From: Paenibacillus cymbidii
GTDB lineage: Bacteria; Bacillota; Bacilli; Paenibacillales; NBRC-103111
Direction: 5' to 3'
Assembly (NCBI RefSeq): GCF_004764705.1
Contig: NZ_SHLX01000017.1
Span: forward strand, 1-64,000
Length of the DNA stretch: 64,000 nt
Both the position numbers and the translations under genes were made by a program. The notes under the pieces were generated by a model that worked only from the letters and a program-made list of their open reading frames with translations, had not been told where the DNA came from and searched no databases. Shown here piece by piece: positions 58,039 to 64,000 of the stretch; positions within the stretch are counted from its first letter, which is position 1; every line of letters starts with the position of its first letter.

Positions 58039-58734
58039 ATGGAAGAGACGATTCGCGTATTTATTTGCGAGGACGACCCGGTGTTCCGGCGGCTGCTGGC
58101 GAAACGGTTGGCGCGCGAGCCCGATCTTGCCGTTGTCGGCGACGCCGACGGCAAGGAAACGCTGCTGGCCGCCATGCGTTCGGTTTCGTTCGACGTGCTG
58201 CTGCTCGATTTGAATTTGACCGACAAAAATATGGAAGGGCTCGAAATCGCCCTCGAGCTGCGAGGCGGCGGGACCGGCGAGCACGGTCCGCTGCCGAAGA
58301 TCATTGTCCTCTCCTCCGTGGAGGAGGAGGAAATCGTTGCGCATACGCTCGGCTTCGGGCGGGTCGCCAATTACATCACGAAGGAATTTACCGACGATAT
58401 CCCGTCTGCCGTTCGCGATGCGTTTCGCGGGCGATCGGGCATCCACCATTCCGCGGCCGGCATGGTGCTGAACGCGCTCGGTTCGCAGCAGGAGCGCGAA
58501 CTGCGCAAAAAAATTACCCCGAAACAGGTGCAAATCCTGAAGCTGCAAGCAGCCGGCTACAGCCGCAAGGAAATTGCCGACCTGCTGTTCTACAGCGAAT
58601 ATACGATCAACAACGAACTGTGCAAAGTATCTTCCGTGCTGAAAGGGAAATTTCCTTACCTCGAATGGCTGCGGCTCAAAAAGCACAACTCCAGGGAAAT
58701 TTTGCAGCTTGCCAAGCAGCTTCATATCATTTGA
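58039..58734 (+). CDS. response regulator, LuxR/NarL family
   Basis: A 231-residue two-domain protein. The receiver (1-125) has the acidic pair in FICEDDPVF, the phosphorylation Asp in VLLLDLNLTDKN (about 57) and the lysine in NYITKEFTDD. The C-terminal LuxR-type helix-turn-helix is ITPKQVQILKLQAAGYSRKEIADLLFYSEYTINNELCKVSSVL (about 158-200). GAGGAGG precedes the ATG. The histidine-kinase gene follows 18 nt later. It is the likely binder of the AACTAC-N12-GTAGTT boxes, including the one before its own gene. Confidence 0.92.
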   Translation: MEETIRVFICEDDPVFRRLLAKRLAREPDLAVVGDADGKETLLAAMRSVSFDVLLLDLNLTDKNMEGLEIALELRGGGTGEHGPLPKIIVLSSVEEEEIVAHTLGFGRVANYITKEFTDDIPSAVRDAFRGRSGIHHSAAGMVLNALGSQQERELRKKITPKQVQILKLQAAGYSRKEIADLLFYSEYTINNELCKVSSVLKGKFPYLEWLRLKKHNSREILQLAKQLHII

Positions 58735-58752
58735 TCGGTCGGAGAAGACGCC

Positions 58753-60111
58753 ATGCTGCTGTTATGCTTCATCCTCGTACTCGTTTCCGTGCTCCTGCTT
58801 CGCTTCAACCCGAACCGGCAGGACGTGCGCTGGCTCGTGTTTTTTCTGCTGGCCTGGGCGCTCGGGGCGCTCGGCTATTTCCTCGAACAGGAGGTTACGC
58901 CGCCGGAAGCGTCTTACGCCTTCTGGTACAGTGTTCGCATGTGGCTGAAGCTGCTCAGCGATTCCGCCTCGCCTTACGCGTTCCTGCTCTTCGCGATCGT
59001 CTATGCCGATGCGGCGAAAGGACGCTGGAGGAGGTTATGGGCGTTCGTGCTGCCGCTGCCTCCCCTCTACGTTTATTACCTCATGCCCAAACATGCCGTC
59101 GGGGAAAGCTACAACATCCTTTCGGTCTACTTCGTGCCCTACTATGCGGCCGGATTCGTCCTGCTGCTCGCCGCCTGGATTCGCGAGCGGAACCGGACGA
59201 GGAAGCGGGAGCGGCTGGCGACCGCCGCGCTCATCGTTCCGCCGGTGCTGGCTTATACCTGGTCGGACAATTACGTCAAAGCGATCTGGTCGTTTCACTA
59301 TTACCGCTATGTGCCGTTATTGATTTCGGCCGTGCTGTTTCTGTTCGTCTTCGCGCTTCTGGCGTCAAAGCACGGCGTGCTGGGCGTCCGGCTTATTCTG
59401 CGCAGGCAGATCGCGGACCAGACGCGGCGGGGGATCGCCTCGGGGACGATGATGATCAACCATGCGCTCAAAAATCATTTGACCAACATCGAGCTGCTCG
59501 CCCGCGATGCGCTTCATTCGGGCGACGGTCCCGATGCGGGGGAAAATATGGCGCTCGTGCTGGCCGAAGCGAACCAGATGAAACGGCTCATCGTGCAGAT
59601 CCAGAAGCAGGTAGAGGACATTCGTCTGACCGTTGCGTTTTGTGACGTTGCCGCATTGGTGCGGGCGGCTGCGGCTGCGCACCAGCTTGCCCTTGCCAAA
59701 AAAGGCATCCGGCTGTCGCTCGATATCCCGGCCGGGGCCGATCTGACGCTGTGGGCAGATCCGGTTCATTTGCAAGAGGTGTTCGGCAACCTGATCCGCA
59801 ACGCGGTGGAAGCGATTCAGGCGGAAGGCGGCGTCATTCACATCCGCCTGTTCGAGCCGGCCGGCGAGATCGAAATCCGGATAGCCGACAACGGCCCCGG
59901 GATCGCCGCAACGGATGCGGACAACATCTTCGATTCGTTCTTCTCGACCAAAGCAAGGACCGACAATTTCGGGCTCGGCCTTTCTTATTGCAGCGCCGTC
60001 GTCCAGAAGCACGCCGGCACGCTCGAGGCGCACAGCCGGCCCGGCGAAGGGGCGACCTTCGTCGTCCGGCTGCCCAAGCGGAAGCGCCTTCCGGCGGGGC
60101 GAACGACATGA
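58753..60111 (+). CDS. membrane sensor histidine kinase
   Basis: A 452-residue kinase. The first about 215 residues contain seven hydrophobic segments with short loops, a 7TM-type sensor. The phosphoacceptor region is TMMINHALKNHLTNIELLAR, with His in NHALKN (about 238). The ATPase has FGNLIRNAVEAIQ (N box, about 348), RIADNGPGIAATD (G1) and DNFGLGLSYCSAVVQKHAG (G2). It pairs with the response regulator directly upstream. The signal is unknown; the membrane-embedded sensor suggests a lipid, peptide or envelope cue. Confidence 0.93.
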   Translation: MLLLCFILVLVSVLLLRFNPNRQDVRWLVFFLLAWALGALGYFLEQEVTPPEASYAFWYSVRMWLKLLSDSASPYAFLLFAIVYADAAKGRWRRLWAFVLPLPPLYVYYLMPKHAVGESYNILSVYFVPYYAAGFVLLLAAWIRERNRTRKRERLATAALIVPPVLAYTWSDNYVKAIWSFHYYRYVPLLISAVLFLFVFALLASKHGVLGVRLILRRQIADQTRRGIASGTMMINHALKNHLTNIELLARDALHSGDGPDAGENMALVLAEANQMKRLIVQIQKQVEDIRLTVAFCDVAALVRAAAAAHQLALAKKGIRLSLDIPAGADLTLWADPVHLQEVFGNLIRNAVEAIQAEGGVIHIRLFEPAGEIEIRIADNGPGIAATDADNIFDSFFSTKARTDNFGLGLSYCSAVVQKHAGTLEAHSRPGEGATFVVRLPKRKRLPAGRTT

Positions 60112-60151
60112 AATTTCGAGTAGTTCGTTAGTCCCCCCTGTCTGGTATGAT
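60102..60151 (+). promoter_or_regulatory. inverted-repeat box and -10 element before the GNAT-like gene (site 2)
   Basis: AACGAC (60102-60107), 12 nt, GTAGTT (60120-60125), 20 nt, TATGAT (60146-60151). The left half lies in the last codons of the kinase gene. Confidence 0.68.
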
Positions 60152-60175
60152 CGAAAACGATGGGGAGGGGCCGTG

Positions 60176-60619
60176 ATGAAGATCGCCAACGCGGCTGTTG
60201 ACGCGGCCGAAATCGTACATGCTTTGCAAATCCGTTATTTGCTCTCCGATCCGGAAGTGGCCAAAGTGGCCAAAATCGAAGACCTGGCCGCCGTGCGCCA
60301 TTCGATTCCGCGTCGGACCTGCCTGATTGCCGAGCATCGCGGCGTTGCGCTCGGAGCGATAAGGGCGCAGGACCGGGGCGGCTTCGTGTATATCGATGCG
60401 CTGTGGGTGCCCGATTTTGTCAGGCGGCTGCCGCTGTGCGCCTTGCTGCTGCTTGAGCTCGAGACGCGCTTCGCGCCGAAGCGGACCTATCAGCTCCGGG
60501 CCATACATGGCGACGCCCGCTGCCATAACGCCTATGTCCGGGCGGCGTACGCCCCGGTTTACGAAGAACGGCGGGCGGATGGGCTGCTTCTTCGTTTGTA
60601 TGAGAAAATTGCTTTGTGA
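60176..60619 (+). CDS. GNAT-like acetyltransferase (weak match)
   Basis: A 147-residue protein. The order of elements resembles a minimal GNAT fold: an N-terminal helix, SIPRRTCLIAEHRGVALGAIRAQDRGGFVYIDALWVPDFVRRLPLCALLLLELETRF (strand-turn-helix, about 40-100) and AIHGDARCHNAYVRAAYAPVYEERR near the end. The usual acetyl-CoA loop Q/R-x-x-G-x-G/A is not clear. GGGGAGG lies 7 nt before ATG 60176. It has its own copy of the shared promoter box, so it is probably co-regulated with the two-component system. Confidence 0.6.
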   Translation: MKIANAAVDAAEIVHALQIRYLLSDPEVAKVAKIEDLAAVRHSIPRRTCLIAEHRGVALGAIRAQDRGGFVYIDALWVPDFVRRLPLCALLLLELETRFAPKRTYQLRAIHGDARCHNAYVRAAYAPVYEERRADGLLLRLYEKIAL

Positions 60620-60626
60620 AAATTGG

Positions 60627-60676
60627 AACTACAGCCATTTTCGAGTAGTTTTTTTCCCGGCTGCCTCTGCTATCAT
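60627..60676 (+). promoter_or_regulatory. inverted-repeat box and -10 element before the SLH-protein gene (site 3)
   Basis: AACTAC (60627-60632), 12 nt, GTAGTT (60645-60650), 20 nt, TATCAT (60671-60676). The same geometry as sites 1 and 2. Confidence 0.7.
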
Positions 60677-60708
60677 CGGGTTGAAATTCGAATCCGGAAG
60701 GGAGCAAG

Positions 60709-63700
60709 ATGATGGCAGCGAATAAAAGCATTCGCCGGCACGCCCGATGGTGGTTGGGCCTGTTCGTTTTATGGCTGTCGCTGGCGCCGGCCGCAGCGCA
60801 GGCGGCGCCGCTTTTTCAGAGCATGAGCGTATTCCCGGCGGGCACACAGCCGCACAGCGTCGCTTACGGCGACTTTGACGGGGATGGGAACCAGGATGTG
60901 TGCATCGCGAATTTGGCCGCGAATACGGTTTCCGTCTTATTGGGCTACGGGGACGGCACGTTCCAGGCGAAAGTCGACTACAACGTCGGCACGAACCCGT
61001 CCGCCATTGCGGTGGGCTTATTCGACGGGGACGTTTACCCGGATCTGGTCGTCGCCAACACGGGAGGGGCAAACATTTCCGTCCTGCTCGGCAAAGGCGA
61101 CGGGACGTTCAAATCGGCTGCCGGCTACTCAGCCGGAGCGGGTTCGGCCCCGCTCGCCGTCGCGGTCGGCTCGTTCAACGGCGATGCCAGCCTCGACCTG
61201 GCCGTCACAAGCAACACGAATACGGTCAACATTTTATTCGGCAACGGGCAAGGGGCTTTCACGTTCCAGCAAAGCTATGCGACAGGGACCACGCCGCAGT
61301 CGATGGCGATCGGCGATTTTAACGAGGACCATATACAGGATATCGTGACGGCCAATTATACGTCCTCGGACCTTTCCTTGCTGCTCGGCGTTGGGGACGG
61401 CACCTTCGGCGCCGCAACGACGGTGCCGCTTCAACACAACCCGGTATCGGTCGCGGCGGGCAATTTCGACGGCAACGCGGGAGCCGATATTGCGGTAGGC
61501 GCCTTGCAGTCCGTTTCGATATTGCCGGGCAACGGCCTGGGCCAATTCGGCGCCGAAATGGCCAATAGCCTATCCGGTGCCGTCTACTCCGTTGTGTCCG
61601 CCGATTTTGACAACGATGGCGTCGCGGATTTGGCCGGGGTCGATTATTACAGCCATACGGCGATGTTCTGGCAAGGAAGCGGAGGCGGCGCGCTGCAGAA
61701 TCCGGCGTATTACGCGGTCAATTCGAAGCCGATCGCCGCCGTTTCGGCCGACTTCGACAACGACGGCAGCGCCGACCTGTTCGTCGTCAACGAAAATTCG
61801 AACGATGCCACCGTACTGATCGGCAACGGTGACGGCACGTTCCAGTCTCCGGTCGCATACCCGTCCGGGGGATCCCCGACCGCCCTGGTATCGGCGGATT
61901 TCAACGGCGACGGTTTTCCGGATCTGGCGGTGGCCGACGGAACCTACCAACAGGTCGAATTGTTGCTTGGCGATGGGGACGGTTCCTACACGCACACCTC
62001 CTATTCGACCGTCGGAAGCGGCGCGAGCGCGGTCGGCGTCGGACATTTCAATGGCGACTCCTTTCCCGACCTGGTTGTCGTGAACACGGCGAACGATAAC
62101 GTTTCCGTTCTGCTCGGTTACGGAGACGGCAATTTCGCGCCTAAAAGCAATTACTCGCTGCTGCTGGGCGGCTCGAATGCCGAATCGATCGCCGTCGGCG
62201 ACTTCAACGGCGACGGGTACGACGATTTTGCCGTCACAAGCCGGACTTATCACACGATAGAAGTTTATTTCGCGAACGCAAGCGGGACCGGCGCATTTGC
62301 CTATAGCGCCAATTACATGGTCGGCATGAACCCTGCCGCGGTTATCGCCAAAGACTTTAACGGCGACAGCCTGTTGGATTTGGCGGTGGCGAACCACGAT
62401 TCGAATGACGTTTCGATTCTGCTCGGCGCCGCGAACGGCACTTTCGGAAGCGCCGCTTCCTTCGCTTCCGGCAGCGGACCGTCCGCGCTGGTCGGCGGGC
62501 TGTTCAACGGCGACGCGATTCCCGATCTGGCCGTGACGGACAGCGGTTCGGACAGGGTGTCTCTGCTGCCGGGCAACGGGGACGGCACGTTCGGCGCTGC
62601 CGTTGCCGCATCCGTCGGCACGAACCCCGTCTTCCTCGCCGCAGGAGATTGGGATGGCGCCGGGGGGCTCGATTTGGCTGTCGCGAACAAAGGGAACAAC
62701 ACCGTTTCGATCCTGACCGGCAACAACGATGGCACCTTTACCGCCGCGGACCCGATTTTTACCGGCAAATTTTCCGCTCCGGCGGCGGTGGCGGCCGTTG
62801 ATTTCGACGGGCAGCAGCATGTCGGGCTCGTTGTTGCGGAGAACAACTGGAAACGTTTATCGGTGTACAAGCCGCTTCCTTACCGGGGAACGATTCAGCT
62901 GCAATCTTCTTCATACAGCGTGAACGAAAATGACGGCAGCGTCGCCATAACGGTCACCCGTACGGGAGGGAGCGGCGTCGCCAGCGCCTTGTACGGAACC
63001 TCCGGCGGCACGGCGACGGCGGGGGTCGACTATAAGGCGGTATCCGGAAGGGTGGTCTTCCAGAACGGGGAGACGAGTAAAACGATTGCGATCCCGATCA
63101 TGGACGACGCCGCAAGCGAAAGCGATGAAACGGTTGTCGTTTACGTTGACAATCCGCTTCCCGGGGCTGTACTGGGAGCAACCGCTCTCGCTACGCTGAC
63201 GATCGTGGACGACGATACGGATGCGACGCCGACACCGACGCCAACGCCGACACCGACGCCGACACCGACGCCAACGCCGACAGCGATACCAACGACGGGC
63301 CCGACGCCGGACCCGGTGTCGACGCCGACCCCAACCCCGGCGCCTACACCGGCGCCAACGCCGGCACCGACAGTGCCGCCGCGGCCCACACCGTCGCTTG
63401 CGCCAAGCCCGTCGCCGACACCGGTCCCGATCGCCCCCGCTTTCAGCGATATTGCCGGCCATTGGGCGGAGGACATCATCCTGGCGTCCGCTCGCGAGCA
63501 ATGGCTGCACGGTTACCCGGACGGCACCTTCCGGCCGGACGATCCGATCGCGCGGGCGGAGTTTGCGGTGATGCTGATGCAGTTTTGGAAGCCTCAGGCA
63601 GCGGAGGGCGAGCTTCCTTTTGCCGATCGGGAGCAAATCGGCGAATGGGCGCGGGCAGCGATCGCGCAGGCCGTACAGCTCGGCATTCTGGAAGGCTACC

Positions 63701-63981
63701 CGGACGGCACGTTCCGGCCGGATCAAGCGATCACCCGCGCGGAAATCGCGAAGATGATCGTTGGGCTGTATGCGATGGAGCCCAATGGATCGGGGGCGGC
63801 CGGCTATGCCGACGACGATCAAGTGCCGGCTTGGGCCCAGCCGGCCATTCGCTTCGCCCGCGAGCGCCGTCTGATGGAGGGGCGGGACGGCAACCGGTTC
63901 GTGCCGAACGACTACACGACAAGGGCCGAGGCCGTTGCGGTAATCTCCAGGCTGGAGCCTCCGCGCGGCAGCGGCGAGTGA
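60709..63981 (+). CDS. surface-anchored FG-GAP/VCBS beta-propeller protein with Calx-beta and three SLH domains
   Basis: A 1090-residue exported protein. The signal peptide ends near AAAQAAP. Fourteen FG-GAP/VCBS repeats of about 50 residues (about 35-725) follow, with Ca-binding loops such as [18 protein letters not shown] and DFNGDGYDD; fourteen fits two seven-bladed propellers. A Calx-beta domain (about 728-837; [43 protein letters not shown]) and a Pro-Thr linker (about 838-908) come next. Three SLH domains (about 910-1085; [62 protein letters not shown]) tether it to pyruvylated cell-wall polymer. Probably an adhesin or carbohydrate-binding surface protein. Confidence 0.93.
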   Translation: MMAANKSIRRHARWWLGLFVLWLSLAPAAAQAAPLFQSMSVFPAGTQPHSVAYGDFDGDGNQDVCIANLAANTVSVLLGYGDGTFQAKVDYNVGTNPSAIAVGLFDGDVYPDLVVANTGGANISVLLGKGDGTFKSAAGYSAGAGSAPLAVAVGSFNGDASLDLAVTSNTNTVNILFGNGQGAFTFQQSYATGTTPQSMAIGDFNEDHIQDIVTANYTSSDLSLLLGVGDGTFGAATTVPLQHNPVSVAAGNFDGNAGADIAVGALQSVSILPGNGLGQFGAEMANSLSGAVYSVVSADFDNDGVADLAGVDYYSHTAMFWQGSGGGALQNPAYYAVNSKPIAAVSADFDNDGSADLFVVNENSNDATVLIGNGDGTFQSPVAYPSGGSPTALVSADFNGDGFPDLAVADGTYQQVELLLGDGDGSYTHTSYSTVGSGASAVGVGHFNGDSFPDLVVVNTANDNVSVLLGYGDGNFAPKSNYSLLLGGSNAESIAVGDFNGDGYDDFAVTSRTYHTIEVYFANASGTGAFAYSANYMVGMNPAAVIAKDFNGDSLLDLAVANHDSNDVSILLGAANGTFGSAASFASGSGPSALVGGLFNGDAIPDLAVTDSGSDRVSLLPGNGDGTFGAAVAASVGTNPVFLAAGDWDGAGGLDLAVANKGNNTVSILTGNNDGTFTAADPIFTGKFSAPAAVAAVDFDGQQHVGLVVAENNWKRLSVYKPLPYRGTIQLQSSSYSVNENDGSVAITVTRTGGSGVASALYGTSGGTATAGVDYKAVSGRVVFQNGETSKTIAIPIMDDAASESDETVVVYVDNPLPGAVLGATALATLTIVDDDTDATPTPTPTPTPTPTPTPTPTAIPTTGPTPDPVSTPTPTPAPTPAPTPAPTVPPRPTPSLAPSPSPTPVPIAPAFSDIAGHWAEDIILASAREQWLHGYPDGTFRPDDPIARAEFAVMLMQFWKPQAAEGELPFADREQIGEWARAAIAQAVQLGILEGYPDGTFRPDQAITRAEIAKMIVGLYAMEPNGSGAAGYADDDQVPAWAQPAIRFARERRLMEGRDGNRFVPNDYTTRAEAVAVISRLEPPRGSGE
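63225..63430 (+). repeat. Pro-Thr-coding tandem repeat
   Basis: Short units of the type CCGACACCGACGCC repeat from 63225 to about 63282 and continue in degenerate form to about 63430, encoding a (Pro-Thr)n linker between the Calx-beta and SLH domains. Such runs change length easily. Confidence 0.8.
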
Positions 63982-64000
63982 AGTCGGGAGGCCGCATCTG

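Noticed and set aside
63225-63430. Tandem repeat as a possible regulatory or CRISPR-like array
   Set aside because: The repeats are in frame and encode a Pro-Thr linker within the surface protein.

Overview
The window looks like the chromosome of a GC-rich Gram-positive spore-former of the Paenibacillaceae (Paenibacillus or Cohnella type). The evidence is: strong AGGAGG-type ribosome sites with many GTG and TTG starts; homologues of Bacillus YkuI, YwqA/YwqB, YeeI, YdjO and AadK; a carbohydrate ABC importer with no ATPase gene of its own; a surface protein with three SLH domains; and no outer-membrane genes. No rRNA, tRNA or CRISPR array was recognised.

Layout. 135-13598 is a carbohydrate-use region: a decarboxylating dehydrogenase, a FadR-type GntR regulator, a Gfo/Idh oxidoreductase, a clan-A-like glycosidase, two permeases and a lipoprotein binding protein, then two large secreted beta-helix proteins flanking a histidine phosphatase. 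13704-14380 holds a palindromic repeat split by an ISL3-type insertion-sequence remnant. 14533-23872 has a HAD phosphatase/EamA/GT39-like operon, a CE7 esterase, a PAP2 protein, a Tat-exported phosphoesterase and an RND pump. 24156-31692 has YkuI, cold-shock genes, a PspC protein and the SNF2/SWIM pair. 31980-34839 pairs a secreted protein with a TPR glycosyltransferase. 35251-42134 has GNAT, Uma2, HflC/HflK, a glutathionylspermidine-synthase-like/DUF350 operon and a rhodanese. 42273-45642 is AT-richer, with MarR, SDR, an XRE membrane protein and several decaying genes. 45862-57852 carries YeeI, AadK, a GntR/PfkB/DUF455 unit, a TetR-controlled dehydrogenase operon and an XRE-cupin regulator opposite an enoyl-CoA hydratase/CoA-transferase/FAD-oxidoreductase operon. 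58039-63981 is a two-component system, an acetyltransferase-like gene and a 1090-residue SLH-anchored FG-GAP protein.

Two non-coding signals stand out. (1) A roughly 200-bp element made of four consecutive hairpins with the core AATAGCCAGTG...CACTGGCTATT occurs three times almost complete (17015-17212, 34898-35094 and, reversed, 45653-45850). Each complete copy lies exactly between two convergent genes. A fourth, partial copy (13704-13774 plus 14363-14380) was interrupted in the loop of its last hairpin by the IS remnant, leaving a perfect 8-bp target duplication. (2) The promoters of the response-regulator operon, the GNAT-like gene and the SLH protein share an inverted repeat AAC(T/G)AC-N12-GTAGTT placed 20-21 nt before a TAT(G/C)AT -10 box. 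This suggests a local regulon driven by the LuxR-type response regulator encoded there.

Starts were chosen by ribosome-site spacing. All functions are inferred from sequence features read by eye.
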